A DNA stretch of 64,000 nt. It comes from Gordonia sp. KTR9 (lineage in GTDB: Bacteria; Actinomycetota; Actinomycetes; Mycobacteriales; Mycobacteriaceae). How positions within the stretch are numbered: the first letter of the stretch is position 1; the number at the start of each line of letters is the position of its first letter. The stretch covers positions 1,798,001 through 1,862,000 of the forward strand of contig NC_018581.1 in the NCBI RefSeq assembly GCF_000143885.2. The letters are read 5' to 3'. The translations under genes were made by a program, and so were the position numbers. The notes beneath the pieces are model-generated. The model had not been told where the DNA came from. It searched no databases and saw nothing but the letters and a program-made list of their open reading frames with translations. This document shows positions 54,419 through 64,000 of the stretch, in pieces.

Positions 54419-55752
54419 GCGTCTCCTCCGTCTTCGTGCGCGTTCGTCGGTTCGGTCGCGCCGCCCGTCCGGGATCGTGCGCGGGAGCGGCGTGCGGCGG
54501 GCCCGTCGACCCGGGCGGTCGCGGCGCCGTCGGCGACCCGGATCCGCACCTGCGCACCCGGCGGCAGGTCCGCGAGGGTGCCGACCACATGCGGGGGATC
54601 GGTGTCGGTGCGCTGCACCACCGCGTAGCCGCGCGCCAGGGTCTGCGCGGGACCGAGGGTCGACAACCGCGCGGCGAGGTGCTCGCTGCGACGCTCCTCG
54701 GAATCTATGTGGCGCAACACATCCCGTCGCAATACGCGGACCAGTTCGGCCACCCGCGCGGCTTCGGAGTCCACCAGCACCCCGGGACGGGCGAGCACCG
54801 GACGCGCCCGGAGCGCCGCCACGACGCCGGACTCCCGCCGGACCCAGTTGCGCAGCGCCTGCGCACTGCGGCGGCGCAGGTCCGCGATGCCGGCGAGCTC
54901 GGCCTCGACGTCGGGAACCACACGTTTGGCGGCGTCTGTCGGGGTGGCCGCGCGCAGATCCGCGACGAAATCGAGCAACGGATTGTCCGGTTCGTGCCCG
55001 ATCGCGCTGACGACCGGCGTCCGGCACCGCGAGACCGCGCGCAACAGCGCCTCGTCGGAGAAGGGGAGCAGGTCTTCGACGCTGCCCCCGCCGCGCGCGA
55101 TGATGATGACCTCGACATCCGGGTGTGCATCGAGTTCGGCGAGATGGGTGAGGATGCGGGCGACGGCCGTCGGGCCCTGCACGGGGGCTTCCCTGATGTC
55201 GAAACGGACGTCCGACCAGCGCGCGGTGGCCACGCTCACCACGTCGTGCTGCGCGGCGCTCGCCCGCCCGCTGATCAGCCCGACCACACGCGGCAGGAAG
55301 GGCAGGGGCCGCTTGAGGCGCGAATCGAAGAGGCCCTCGGCGGCCATCAGCTGGCGCAGTCGTTCGATGCGCAACAAGAGCTCGCCGATGCCCACCGCCC
55401 GGATCTCGCTGACGCGCAGGGACACCGTGCCGCGACCGGTGTAGTAACTCGGACGGCCCAGGACCACCACGGAACTGCCGTCGGTCAGCGGAACCTCGGT
55501 GCGCGCCAGTAGATCCGGGCTGCACGTCACCGAGATCGAGATGTCGGCGGCGGGATCGCGCAGGGTGAGGAACGCGGTCCGGGTGCCGGGTCGCCGGCTG
55601 ATCTGGGTGACCTGCCCCTCCACCCAGATCTGTCCGAGCCGGTGGATCCAGTCGGCGATCTTGGTGTTGACCGTCCGGACCGGCCACGGGTGCTCGGCGG
55701 AGTTCGGCGAGGAGGAACGTCGCGGTGTGTCGCTCGTGTCGGCTCCGGTCAC
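54415..55752 (-). CDS. xseA: Exodeoxyribonuclease VII large subunit
   Basis: This 445-residue catalytic subunit has an N-terminal OB-fold (about residues 25-120, [20 protein letters not shown]). The catalytic domain contains [35 protein letters not shown] and [18 protein letters not shown] long coiled-coil region leads to the [12 protein letters not shown] segment. It degrades single-stranded DNA to oligonucleotides in repair. The GTG at 55752 overlaps the preceding stop; the much longer open frame upstream is a shadow over ispH. Confidence 0.93.
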   Translation of the reverse strand: MTGADTSDTPRRSSSPNSAEHPWPVRTVNTKIADWIHRLGQIWVEGQVTQISRRPGTRTAFLTLRDPAADISISVTCSPDLLARTEVPLTDGSSVVVLGRPSYYTGRGTVSLRVSEIRAVGIGELLLRIERLRQLMAAEGLFDSRLKRPLPFLPRVVGLISGRASAAQHDVVSVATARWSDVRFDIREAPVQGPTAVARILTHLAELDAHPDVEVIIIARGGGSVEDLLPFSDEALLRAVSRCRTPVVSAIGHEPDNPLLDFVADLRAATPTDAAKRVVPDVEAELAGIADLRRRSAQALRNWVRRESGVVAALRARPVLARPGVLVDSEAARVAELVRVLRRDVLRHIDSEERRSEHLAARLSTLGPAQTLARGYAVVQRTDTDPPHVVGTLADLPPGAQVRIRVADGAATARVDGPAARRSRARSRTGGATEPTNAHEDGGDA

Positions 55753-56444
55753 GCTTCGGTGGAGCGCTTGTTCTGCGCGGCGATCCGGTTCTCGAGCATC
55801 GTCACGAACGGCGCGCGGGCACGACCGGCCTTCTCGTAGTCGACGAGCGCGATCAGGTCTTCGATGGCGACCGTCCGGAGCCGGGCGCGCAGTTGCGCGA
55901 GGGTCAGGGTGTCGTAGTCGATGAGTTCGACGATCTCGGGTCCCGAACCGTCGGACGACGTGACCGCCTCGGTGCCCGGCACCTCGGCCGCGACGGCCTC
56001 GTCGGGGGTGGAACTGTACAGCGCGAACCGACCCGCGTCGGCTCGCGGCGGCGCGGCGAGATCGGCGTCGGTGGCCGCCTCCTCGACCTCGTCGTCGATG
56101 GTGGTGGGGCCGGGTGTGGTCGGTGCCGGGGTGGTCGGTGCGGCACTCGGTGCCTTCGCGGCGGGTGCGGGCGGCGAGACCGGCGCGGGGCTCTCCGGCT
56201 CGTCCTCGTCGAAGCGCGCCCATTCGGGCTGTTCGTCGGGCCGGTCGAAGAACATCTCCAGGGCGGCGTCGCCCTTGATGGCCAGTTCGGCGATGTTCTG
56301 TTGCGCCCGCATGCCGGCCTGAAGGGTCTGGCTGACCGCGGTCATCGGCAACGTGATGAGCAGGGCCGGGAGTTTCCGCGTCTCCTCGAGGGCGGTGACG
56401 ATCAGACCAGCGGCTATCCGGGCAGGGTACGGTGCGCGATCCAT
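55749..56444 (-). CDS. Lipid-droplet-associated protein
   Basis: This 231-residue protein has an N-terminal amphipathic/hydrophobic helical region (about residues 8-60, [20 protein letters not shown]). A long Pro/Ala/Thr- and acid-rich linker follows, then a C-terminal helical module ([28 protein letters not shown]). This architecture is that of actinobacterial proteins found on triacylglycerol droplets, and the position matches Rv1109c. It overlaps xseA by four bases, and it is divergent from ispH with 52 bp between starts. The operon link to xseAB is conserved but unexplained. Confidence 0.8.
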   Translation of the reverse strand: MDRAPYPARIAAGLIVTALEETRKLPALLITLPMTAVSQTLQAGMRAQQNIAELAIKGDAALEMFFDRPDEQPEWARFDEDEPESPAPVSPPAPAAKAPSAAPTTPAPTTPGPTTIDDEVEEAATDADLAAPPRADAGRFALYSSTPDEAVAAEVPGTEAVTSSDGSGPEIVELIDYDTLTLAQLRARLRTVAIEDLIALVDYEKAGRARAPFVTMLENRIAAQNKRSTEA

Positions 56445-56483
56445 GCCAACACTCTGCCATCACGAGCAACGTCGCGTAACCCG

Positions 56484-56489
56484 TACCCT
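56484..56489 (+). promoter_or_regulatory. -10 element TACCCT for ispH
   Basis: TACCCT is followed by seven bases and the ispH ATG at 56497. A GGAAG in the spacer could also act as a weak ribosome binding site. Confidence 0.45.
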
Positions 56490-56496
56490 GGGAAGC

Positions 56497-57450
56497 ATGT
56501 CTGAGACGAAGCGTGTCCTCCTCGCCGAACCCCGCGGCTACTGCGCTGGTGTCGACCGTGCGGTGGAGACGGTCGAGCGTGCCCTCGACAAGCACGGCGC
56601 TCCCGTCTACGTGCGCAAGGAGATCGTGCACAACCGGCACGTCGTGGAGACCCTCGCCGAGCGCGGGGCGATCTTCGTCGGGGAGACCGACGAGGTGCCC
56701 GAGGGCGCGACCGTCGTGTTCTCCGCGCACGGCGTCTCCCCGCTGGTGCACCAGACCGCCGCGGAGCGCAACCTGCGGACCATCGACGCGACCTGCCCGC
56801 TGGTCACCAAGGTCCACCAGGAGGCCAAGCGGTTCGCGCGCGACGACTACGACATCCTGCTGATCGGCCACGAGGGCCACGAGGAGGTCGAGGGCACCGC
56901 CGGTGAGGCTCCCCAGCACATCCAGCTGGTCGACGGCCCCGACAGCGTGGAGTCGGTGACGGTCCGCGACGAGTCGAAGCTCGTCTGGCTGTCGCAGACC
57001 ACCCTCTCGGTCGACGAGACGATGGAGACCGTCCGGCGGCTCCGGGAGAAGTTCCCGCTGCTCAACGACCCGCCCAGCGACGACATCTGCTACGCCACCC
57101 AGAACCGTCAGGTGGCGGTCAAGGCAATGGCGCCCGAGTGTGATCTGGTGATCGTCGTCGGGTCACAGAACTCGTCGAACTCGGTACGCCTCGTGGAAGT
57201 GGCCCTGCAGGCCGGCGCGAGGGCAGGCCACCTGGTCGACTACGCGCGTGAGATCGACGAGTCGTGGCTGGACGGTGTCACGACCGTCGGCGTCACCTCC
57301 GGCGCGTCGGTGCCCGAGGTCCTGGTCCGCGGCGTCCTGGATTACCTGGCCGAGCGCGGCTACGGCACGGTCGAGACCGTCAACACGGCCAACGAGACCC
57401 TCACCTTCGCGCTTCCGCGCGAGCTGCGCCCGGCACGCACGTCGAGCTGA
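56497..57450 (+). CDS. ispH: 4-hydroxy-3-methylbut-2-enyl diphosphate reductase
   Basis: This 317-residue iron-sulfur enzyme makes isopentenyl and dimethylallyl diphosphate in the last step of the MEP pathway. The three cluster cysteines are in [24 protein letters not shown] and [11 protein letters not shown]. Other motifs are [20 protein letters not shown] and [12 protein letters not shown]. It matches Rv1110 (lytB2). The upstream in-frame extension to 56353 overlaps the divergent gene and is rejected. Confidence 0.96.
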   Translation: MSETKRVLLAEPRGYCAGVDRAVETVERALDKHGAPVYVRKEIVHNRHVVETLAERGAIFVGETDEVPEGATVVFSAHGVSPLVHQTAAERNLRTIDATCPLVTKVHQEAKRFARDDYDILLIGHEGHEEVEGTAGEAPQHIQLVDGPDSVESVTVRDESKLVWLSQTTLSVDETMETVRRLREKFPLLNDPPSDDICYATQNRQVAVKAMAPECDLVIVVGSQNSSNSVRLVEVALQAGARAGHLVDYAREIDESWLDGVTTVGVTSGASVPEVLVRGVLDYLAERGYGTVETVNTANETLTFALPRELRPARTSS

Positions 57451-57488
57451 CGCCGCGCAGACCGTTATTCCCGCGGTGGCCGCGAGCG

Positions 57489-58886
57489 TCAGAACTCGTC
57501 CGGGTCGAGCTTGCGCACGCGCCGATGAGGTAGCGCGATCGCGAGGACCGCTGCGATGACGATCGCCGCGACGGCGCTGCCGATGATCGCGACGTCGCGG
57601 GCGGTGTGATCGGGCGGCTGCGCAACCGGCGGGGCGGCGATCGGCGCCGAGGCGCGGTCCGGCTGGTCCTCGACGGGCAACTCTGCAGTCAGGGCGGCGA
57701 CCGGGTCGACGACGCCGTGGCCGATCCGCTGATCGCGGCCGGTACCCGGCGAATGCGCGGTCTCGATGATGCGGTCCATCACCTCGCGCGCGGACAGCTC
57801 GGGAAATCGCGAGCGGATCAGCGCGGCGGTACCGGCCACATACGGCGCGGCGAAACTCGTGCCGATCAGGGGAACCGGTCCGGCGTCGCTCTCCTGCGCC
57901 GACGCCAGTCGTCTCGAGCCACGTCGGCTGTCGAGGCTCACGATGTCGGTCCCCGGGGCCGCGACGCTCACCCACGGCCCGTGCAGGCTGAAGTCGCTCG
58001 GGGAGCCGGTGTCGGCGTCCACGGAGCCCACCGTCAGCACATACGGCGAGTACCACGCGGGGCTGGCGATGGTGGACACCGACCGCCAGCCGTCGGGGTC
58101 GTCGGCGGCAGGGGCCGGGTTCTGGTTCTGGCAGGCGCCGTCGCGGGTCAGGTTGCCGGCCGCGACGACTACCACGACGTCGCGCTCGTAGGCGTGGCGG
58201 ATGGCCGCGCCGAGTGCGCGATCGTCGAACGAGTCCGACGCCGGGGCACACGCCACCTCGGAGATGTTGATGACGGTGGCGCGTAGATCGACCGCGCGCA
58301 CGATCGCGTGGGCGAGCGTCCGGACCGAGCCGTACCCGGACCCGACCACCGGCGCGCCGTCGTCCCGTGTGCGGTCGTCTTTCTTCCGGAAGGCGCTGCT
58401 CGATTGGCGGATGGCGATGACCGAGGCTGCGGGCGCCACCCCGGCGAATGCGTCGGAGGCGCTCGGACGTGCGGCGATGATGCCGGCCACCAGGGTCCCG
58501 TGTGCATCGCAGTCGTCGAGTCCGTTGCCACCCGAGACGTAGTCGCCGCCGGAGACGACACGGCCGAGCCGCGGATGCGGTGTGACGCCGGTGTCGATGA
58601 CCGCGACCCGCTGACCCTGTCCGCGGCTGAACCGCCAGGCTTCCGGGAGATTCATCATCGACTGCGCCGCAGTCGGTTTCGACACATTACGGGTCAGTTC
58701 CGCGGTGTTGCACAGGTGGCTCTGCTCGGTCGGTTCCGGCGGGGCGACCGGGGCCGACCGGATCAGGGCGCCGGGGTCGATCCGCGGCGGGGTCACCGCC
58801 GCGGCCGGCGATGCCGACGTCCCGACCAGCGCCGCGACCAGGGCCGTCGCGAACAACCCCGCGCTGCGGGTGCGCATGTCGCGCAT
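57489..58886 (-). CDS. mycP: Mycosin (type VII secretion subtilisin-like protease)
   Basis: This 465-residue S8 protease has a signal peptide (LFATALVAALVGTSASPAAA). The catalytic triad is D98 (VAVIDTGV), H129 (CDAHGTLVAG) and S344 (IGTSFAAPYVAG). A proline-rich linker, one C-terminal membrane helix (VAIIGSAVAAIVIAAVLAIAL) and a short basic tail follow. Mycosins stabilise the ESX machine in the periplasm. The ATG overlaps the eccD stop by one base; another ATG lies three codons on. Confidence 0.93.
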   Translation of the reverse strand: MRDMRTRSAGLFATALVAALVGTSASPAAAVTPPRIDPGALIRSAPVAPPEPTEQSHLCNTAELTRNVSKPTAAQSMMNLPEAWRFSRGQGQRVAVIDTGVTPHPRLGRVVSGGDYVSGGNGLDDCDAHGTLVAGIIAARPSASDAFAGVAPAASVIAIRQSSSAFRKKDDRTRDDGAPVVGSGYGSVRTLAHAIVRAVDLRATVINISEVACAPASDSFDDRALGAAIRHAYERDVVVVVAAGNLTRDGACQNQNPAPAADDPDGWRSVSTIASPAWYSPYVLTVGSVDADTGSPSDFSLHGPWVSVAAPGTDIVSLDSRRGSRRLASAQESDAGPVPLIGTSFAAPYVAGTAALIRSRFPELSAREVMDRIIETAHSPGTGRDQRIGHGVVDPVAALTAELPVEDQPDRASAPIAAPPVAQPPDHTARDVAIIGSAVAAIVIAAVLAIALPHRRVRKLDPDEF

Positions 58887-60439
58887 CAGATCTCGCGGAC
58901 GATTCGATACAGGTCGAGCAGCCAGAGCAGCAGGGGCACGATGAGCGCGACGAGGATGTACTCGCCGATCTCCGCCCAGCGCCGCATCACGGGGGAGAAG
59001 TCCTGGTTCGGGGCGACGACGCCGAAGACGAATGCGGCGATCACGACGACGACGCCGAGTGCGAAACCGATGACCGGCCATCGGTCGTCGCCGAAGGCGA
59101 GACCGGTGATCAGCGTGATCACCACGAGCGATCCGCCGACGATGAGGATTCCGGCCTGGAACAGGTCGCTGTGGGAGCGGCCCCGCAGGCACAGCACGAC
59201 GCCGATGATCGCGGCGTAGACGGCGTTACGCCACTCGAATCCGGCGAGCGGGGAGGCGGTGAGGACCGCCGCGATGGCGGTGACCGCGGTCAGCCCGCCG
59301 ACGATACCGGTCAGATAGGCATTGGCGAGATAGGAACGACGTTCCAGCGCATCGGCTTTGGGGAGTGCGGTCGCGCCGATCGCCCCGATGCCCTCGATGG
59401 CCGGGCGCGGTTCGATGTCCTTGACGTCGATGGCGGCACCGGCCGTCGGGACCGGGGGCAGTGGGAGTTTGGCGAGCAGGATGGTGGTGCGGGGCGCGAG
59501 CCCGATCAGGAGCAGGCCGACCGCGGCGATGACGGCGGCGACGTCGGGCACCGGTGCATCGATGAGGAGTCGGGCCCCGGCGCCGGCCGCGCCGAGCAGC
59601 GCCGCGCTGGTCACGGCACTGTGCGCGGTGGCGCCGACGGCGGTCATGCGGTAGCTGACGACGGCGGCCACGAGTGTGAACGCGAATCCCAGCGTCAGAT
59701 GCGCGGCGCCGAACTGTCCGGGCGTGAGGATCATCCCGGTCACGAACGCCATCGGTGCGGCGCACAACGACAGGACGGTCGAACTCTGTTCGTCGCGGTA
59801 GTAGCGGGACACGATGGTCGAGGCGGTGACGAATCCGACGACCGCCAGGCCCGAGAGGCCCGCGAACCACAGGGCGCCGGTGTCGGCCCGGACCGCGGCC
59901 AGCGATGCCGCCGCCGCGACCGCGGCGACGAGAGCCAGTGCGTATCCGACTCGTCGGGCGGCCGCCGCGGTCCAGTCGACGAACTGGGATTCGTTCAACC
60001 GGGCGACGGCGTCGACCACGTCGTCGAAGAGCACCGGGGACTCCCCGGTGCGCGTCGAGGTCAGCAGCAGCAGGTCGCCGTCGCGGATGCCCGACTCGGA
60101 CAGCGACCTGTGCAGCGGGAGCGGTTCCTGTCCGACGAGGGCGAGGGTCCACTTGTTCTGGCGATCGTGCGGGCGTCCGGGGTTGCGCGCGTCGGCGTCG
60201 GGATCGTCGGGGTCCGACCGAGTGGGATTGCGCGACTCGATCTGCGCCACGAGGTCGCCGATGAGTCCCGCGATGGGGATGCCGGCGGGCAGCCCGACGT
60301 CGAGCTGGGTGTTGCCGCCCAGTACCGACACCCGTACGAGCTGAGGTTCGACGGCCGCCTCGCCCCGCCGACGGTCCCCGGTGTCCGCACCGGCAGCGGT
60401 GGTCGGGTACCCCGGCGCGAATCCGTCCACAGACGTCAT
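58886..60439 (-). CDS. eccD: EccD: type VII secretion integral membrane channel component
   Basis: This 517-residue protein has a cytoplasmic ubiquitin-like domain (about residues 35-125, VRVSVLGGNTQLDVGLPAGI). About eleven membrane helices follow, in the usual EccD layout. EccD dimers form most of the ESX inner-membrane pore. The ATG at 60439 has GGGGGAGG about nine bases upstream; an ATG 14 codons further upstream is less likely. It is translated with mycP and is divergent from eccC with 97 bp between starts. The single ESX copy cannot be assigned to an ESX type with certainty; an ESX-4-like origin is possible. Confidence 0.92.
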   Translation of the reverse strand: MTSVDGFAPGYPTTAAGADTGDRRRGEAAVEPQLVRVSVLGGNTQLDVGLPAGIPIAGLIGDLVAQIESRNPTRSDPDDPDADARNPGRPHDRQNKWTLALVGQEPLPLHRSLSESGIRDGDLLLLTSTRTGESPVLFDDVVDAVARLNESQFVDWTAAAARRVGYALALVAAVAAAASLAAVRADTGALWFAGLSGLAVVGFVTASTIVSRYYRDEQSSTVLSLCAAPMAFVTGMILTPGQFGAAHLTLGFAFTLVAAVVSYRMTAVGATAHSAVTSAALLGAAGAGARLLIDAPVPDVAAVIAAVGLLLIGLAPRTTILLAKLPLPPVPTAGAAIDVKDIEPRPAIEGIGAIGATALPKADALERRSYLANAYLTGIVGGLTAVTAIAAVLTASPLAGFEWRNAVYAAIIGVVLCLRGRSHSDLFQAGILIVGGSLVVITLITGLAFGDDRWPVIGFALGVVVVIAAFVFGVVAPNQDFSPVMRRWAEIGEYILVALIVPLLLWLLDLYRIVREI

Positions 60440-60536
60440 CAGGTCAATCCTCCCCCTGGGTTCAGCAGCTAACATAGCCAACCTCAGCGGGTTCGACCGC
60501 CTGGGGATACACAGCGCGACATGTCAGGGGGGACGT

Positions 60537-63500
60537 GTGGTCACCACGACCGAGGGATTTGTGCGTCGGCCGCGCATCACGCCGCCGCGCACGCCCGGCG
60601 GCGAGGTCAACATCCAGGCGCCGCCGGACGTGCCCCGGGTGGTGCCGGGCAGTCTCCTGATGAGGCTGCTCCCGGTGGTGATGGTCGTCGCGGTGGTCGG
60701 CATGGTGTCGCTGATGGTCGTCACCGGTGGACGCAACATCCTGTCCAACCCGCTGTTCATGATGTTCCCGCTGATGATGCTGATGTCGATGTTCGGCATG
60801 TTCGCCGCGGGCGGGCGCGGCGGCGGCAAACGCGCGGGCGAACTCAACGAGGAGCGCAAGGACTACTTCCGCTACCTCGGCCAGCTGCGCAGTCAGGTCT
60901 TCGAGACGGTCGACAACCAGCGCGCGGCGCGCACCTGGAGTCACCCGGATCCGCGAGCGCTGCTCGACGTGATCGGCAGCAGGCGGATGTGGGAGCGGCG
61001 CCCCAGCGACGCCGACTTCGCCCATGTGCGAGTGGGTGTCGGCGTCCAGCGCCTCGCCACTCGGCTCATGCCCCCGGAGACCGGACCCCTCGAGGACATC
61101 GAGCCGGTGTCGATGGTGGCCCTGCGCCGATTCGTGCGCACACATTCCGCGGTGTACCGCCTGCCGACCTCGATCTCGTTGCGCGGCTTCCCGGCTGTCA
61201 ACATCGAGGGTGCCCGGCAGGAGACCCGCGAGCTCATCCGGTCGATGATCGTCGAGTTGTGCGCGTTCCACGGTCCCGATCACCTGCATATCGGCATCGT
61301 CACCGGTGACCCCGCGGGGGAGGCCTGGGACTGGGCGAAATGGCTTCCGCACGTGGGACATCCGACGCTCCGGGACGGTGTCGGCGCGATGCGGATGATC
61401 TACCCGACGCTGGCCGACCTGGAGAACTCGATGGCCGCCGACCTCTTGGAGCGCGGCCGGTTCAGCCGGTCCGCGCCGCCGAACGCCAACCGCGCGCACC
61501 TCGTGGTGATCATCGACGACGGCTATGTCGCCGGCGACGAACGGATCATCAACGACGCGGGCATGGAGGGGGTCACGATCCTCGACCTGACCGCGCCGCC
61601 GGACGGTCTCGCGGCGCGACGCGGTCTGCAACTCGTCGTCCGCGGCGGCAAGGTCTCGGCGCGAAGCGCGGCCGGCGTCGAGGAGTTCGCCGACATGGAC
61701 TCGCTGACGATCCCCGAGGCCGAGGCGATCGCCCGGCGCATGGCGCGCTATCGGCTCGCCACCGCCGCGACGCTTGCCCACCTCGAGTCGGAGGCGACCT
61801 CGGCCGACCCGGGCCTGCCCGCGCTGCTGGGCATCGACGATGCGGCGCGGTTCGACCCCGCCACCGCCTGGCGCGGGCGGACGGGCCGCGAGCGCCTGCG
61901 CGTGCCGATCGGGTACACGCCGACCGGGGCCCCCGTCGAGATCGACATCAAGGAGAGCGCACACGGTGGCATGGGTCCGCACGGGCTGTGTATCGGCGCC
62001 ACCGGATCGGGGAAGTCGGAGTTCCTGCGCACTCTCGTGCTGGCCATGCTGGCGACCCATTCGCCGTCCGAGCTGAATCTCGTACTCGTCGACTTCAAGG
62101 GCGGCGCGACGTTCCTCGGTCTGGAATCCGCTCCCCACGTCGCCGCGATCATCACCAACCTCGAGCAGGAACTGTCGATGGTCGACCGCATGAAGGACGC
62201 ACTCTCCGGTGAGATGAACCGGCGCCAGGAGGTGCTGCGCGCGGCGGGCAACTACGCCAATGTCGCCGACTACGAGCGCGCACGCGCATCCGGGGTGCGC
62301 CTCGATCCGCTGCCCGCGCTGTTCATCGTCGTCGACGAGTTCTCCGAACTGCTCGCGCAGAAGCCGGATTTCGCCGAGCTGTTCGTCGCGATCGGCCGCC
62401 TGGGCCGCTCGCTGCACATCCACCTGCTCCTCGCCTCGCAACGTCTGGAAGAAGGCAAGCTCCGCGGCCTGGACTCGCACCTGTCCTATCGGATCGGTCT
62501 GAAGACCTTCTCCGCCAACGAGTCCCGGTCGGTTCTCGGTGTTCCCGACGCGTACCACCTGCCGAGTGTTCCGGGTTCGGCGTACCTCAAGTGCGACTCG
62601 GCCGACCCGATCCGGTTCAACACGTCCTACGTGTCGGGGGCCTACTACTCGCCGACGGTCACCGAATCGTCGGACCCGGGCACCACCGCGTCGCCGGGGC
62701 GCGGAAACCTGAAAGTGTTCACCGCGCTTCCGGTCCCGCTGGACGAGGGTGCGTCCCGGTCCCTGCTCGACCAGGCCGAGAGCCTGCTCGACGAGGAACC
62801 GCCCGCTCCCGAGGCGCCCGCCGACTTCGAACCCGTCTCGGCGCCGGTGCCCACTCTCATGGAGACGATCGTCGAACGCATCGCAGGCGCCGGCCCGCCC
62901 GCTCACCGCGTCTGGCTGCCGCCGCTGGACTCCTCGCCGACCGTCGAACACCTTCTCGGCGAGCGGGATTGGTCCCACCCGGCGGAGCCGGGCGATCTCA
63001 CCGTCCCGATCGGCATCGTCGACCGGCCCTACGACCAGCGACGTGACCCGCTGGTCATCGACCTCGCGGGCGCCGCGGGCAACGTGGCGGTGGTCGGCGG
63101 TCCGCAGTCGGGCAAGTCGACGACTCTGCGCACGATCATCATGTCGGCCGCGGCGTCCCACACGCCCGAGCAGGTGCAGTTCTACTGTCTGGACTTCGGC
63201 GGCGGCAGTCTGGCCGGCCTCGCCGGACTCCCGCATGTCGGTTCGGTCGCCTCGCGCGGCGACATGGACGCCGTCCGCCGCACGGTTGCCGAGGTCGCGG
63301 CCGTGGTCCGGTCCCGCGAACTGCTGTTCACCCGCCTGGGGGTCGAGTCGATGCGCGACTACCGGGCCCGTCGCGCGTCCTGGTTCCGGTCCGGCGTCAC
63401 CTCGTCGGCGGCCGACCCGCTGGCCCAGGATCGGTTCGGGGACGTGTTCCTCGTCCTCGACGGCATGAACGTGCTGCGTACGGAACTGGAATCGCTCGAG

Positions 63501-64000
63501 GAACAGATCACCGCGATCGTGGCGCAGGGGTTGAGCTACGGCGTCCACGTCATGGTCACCGCGTCCCGGTGGGCAGAGGTGCGCCCGGCCGTCCGCGATC
63601 TCATGGGCACCCGGATCGAGCTGCGGCTGGGCGATCCGATGGATTCCGACATGGGCCGCCGCGCTGCCGCGCTGGTCCCGCAGAACCGTCCCGGTCGTGG
63701 CCTGACCGGGCAGGAACTGCACATGCTGATCGCGTTGCCGCGATTGGACCCGGTCAGCAGTGCCGAGTCGCTACCCGCCGGCGTCGCCCAGTCGGTGGAG
63801 AAGCTGACCGCCGCCTACCCGGGCCGTTCGGCGATGGCCGTGCGGAAACTGAGCACCGAGATCGACTACGCGTCGGTGCAGCGCGCCGTCGCCGACGCCG
63901 GGTTGACGCTGGCGCCCAACCAGGTGGCGATCGGTGTCGGTGAGCTCGAACTCGCGCCGGTGGTCCTCGACTTCACCGCGCAGCCCCACTTCATGGCGTT
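60537..64000 (+). CDS. eccC: EccC: type VII secretion FtsK/SpoIIIE ATPase (3' end outside window)
   Basis: At least 1154 residues are encoded and the frame is open at the window end. The N-terminus has a proline-rich start (RRPRITPPRTPGGEVN) and two membrane helices (about residues 40-90, methionine-rich). A stalk/DUF domain leads to the first ATPase, with Walker A GATGSGKSEFLRT at about 487 and Walker B LFIVVDEFSELL near 595. The second ATPase has GGPQSGKSTTLRTI at about 854. Its Walker B (VFLVLDGMNVL) lacks the usual Glu, as is typical of the degenerate second module. A third module is expected beyond the edge. The fused EccCab form powers ESX substrate export. Confidence 0.93.
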   Translation, partial: MVTTTEGFVRRPRITPPRTPGGEVNIQAPPDVPRVVPGSLLMRLLPVVMVVAVVGMVSLMVVTGGRNILSNPLFMMFPLMMLMSMFGMFAAGGRGGGKRAGELNEERKDYFRYLGQLRSQVFETVDNQRAARTWSHPDPRALLDVIGSRRMWERRPSDADFAHVRVGVGVQRLATRLMPPETGPLEDIEPVSMVALRRFVRTHSAVYRLPTSISLRGFPAVNIEGARQETRELIRSMIVELCAFHGPDHLHIGIVTGDPAGEAWDWAKWLPHVGHPTLRDGVGAMRMIYPTLADLENSMAADLLERGRFSRSAPPNANRAHLVVIIDDGYVAGDERIINDAGMEGVTILDLTAPPDGLAARRGLQLVVRGGKVSARSAAGVEEFADMDSLTIPEAEAIARRMARYRLATAATLAHLESEATSADPGLPALLGIDDAARFDPATAWRGRTGRERLRVPIGYTPTGAPVEIDIKESAHGGMGPHGLCIGATGSGKSEFLRTLVLAMLATHSPSELNLVLVDFKGGATFLGLESAPHVAAIITNLEQELSMVDRMKDALSGEMNRRQEVLRAAGNYANVADYERARASGVRLDPLPALFIVVDEFSELLAQKPDFAELFVAIGRLGRSLHIHLLLASQRLEEGKLRGLDSHLSYRIGLKTFSANESRSVLGVPDAYHLPSVPGSAYLKCDSADPIRFNTSYVSGAYYSPTVTESSDPGTTASPGRGNLKVFTALPVPLDEGASRSLLDQAESLLDEEPPAPEAPADFEPVSAPVPTLMETIVERIAGAGPPAHRVWLPPLDSSPTVEHLLGERDWSHPAEPGDLTVPIGIVDRPYDQRRDPLVIDLAGAAGNVAVVGGPQSGKSTTLRTIIMSAAASHTPEQVQFYCLDFGGGSLAGLAGLPHVGSVASRGDMDAVRRTVAEVAAVVRSRELLFTRLGVESMRDYRARRASWFRSGVTSSAADPLAQDRFGDVFLVLDGMNVLRTELESLEEQITAIVAQGLSYGVHVMVTASRWAEVRPAVRDLMGTRIELRLGDPMDSDMGRRAAALVPQNRPGRGLTGQELHMLIALPRLDPVSSAESLPAGVAQSVEKLTAAYPGRSAMAVRKLSTEIDYASVQRAVADAGLTLAPNQVAIGVGELELAPVVLDFTAQPHFMA

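Noticed and set aside
55753..56919. Upstream extension of the xseA frame
   Set aside because: It is antisense to ispH and in another frame over the lipid-droplet gene; GTG at 55752 overlaps the upstream stop as expected for a coupled start.
60462..63722. A 1086-codon open frame on the minus strand
   Set aside because: It lies opposite eccC, reads as Arg/His/Asp-rich sequence without domains, and is a GC-rich shadow of the real gene.

Overview
This is a GC-rich actinobacterial chromosome segment, most likely from Gordonia or a close relative in the Mycobacteriales. The evidence is mycothiol S-conjugate amidase (mca), a DosR/DosS pair, a DesA2-type desaturase, a short-chain Z-prenyl diphosphate synthase, a lipid-droplet-associated protein and a type VII (ESX) secretion locus. 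The backbone follows the order of the Mycobacterium tuberculosis Rv1074c-Rv1110 region: fadA3, SGNH hydrolase, cbs, metB, greA, a DUF4307 protein, mca, a small membrane protein, a hemolysin III-type protein, Z-prenyl synthase, coaA, glyA, desA2, phoH2, fumC, glpX, a DUF4245 protein, xseB, xseA, a lipid-droplet protein and ispH. Lineage-specific blocks interrupt this order.

Layout. 1-1.1 kb: end of a Bax-inhibitor-like membrane protein, a strong terminator and a DUF6790 membrane protein. 1.1-6 kb: fadA3, SGNH hydrolase, cbs-metB (transsulfuration). 6-21 kb: an inserted block with a methyltransferase divergent from a PIG-L-like gene over paired 11-bp-spaced repeats, two very large BTAD/NB-ARC (AfsR/SARP-like) regulators on either side of ilvA, a DrrAB-type exporter, several orphan genes, and an AbiEi/nuclease-like gene bracketed by matching long palindromes. 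21-24.8 kb: greA, a queuosine-precursor-type transporter, DUF4307, mca and a tspO-like gene. 24.8-32.5 kb: rocD/lrp, a DAHP synthase gene behind an apparent Tyr-Trp-Phe leader peptide and terminator, a PhoD phosphatase, a frameshifted PepSY protein and a hemolysin III-type protein. 32.6-44.1 kb: Z-prenyl synthase with a coupled upstream mini-ORF, a MocR regulator divergent from an SDR/CMD pair, coaA, a DUF885 protein, glyA, desA2, phoH2, an isolated 31-codon gene with its own promoter, ribosome binding site and terminator, an L,D-transpeptidase and a zinc ribbon protein. 44.3-48.2 kb: universal stress protein, dosR, dosS. 48.2-53.1 kb: a leftward operon glpX, class I fumarase, class II fumarase, PIG-L deacetylase, small membrane protein. 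53.2-57.5 kb: DUF4245, xseAB with a lipid-droplet protein, ispH. 57.5 kb to the end: mycP and eccD leftward, eccC rightward and running off the window.

Many starts lack a Shine-Dalgarno sequence but have a TANNNT (or GANNNT) hexamer ending 5-7 nt before the start codon. This is the signature of leaderless transcription, and it was used to choose several starts. No rRNA, tRNA, CRISPR array, insertion sequence or prophage was seen.
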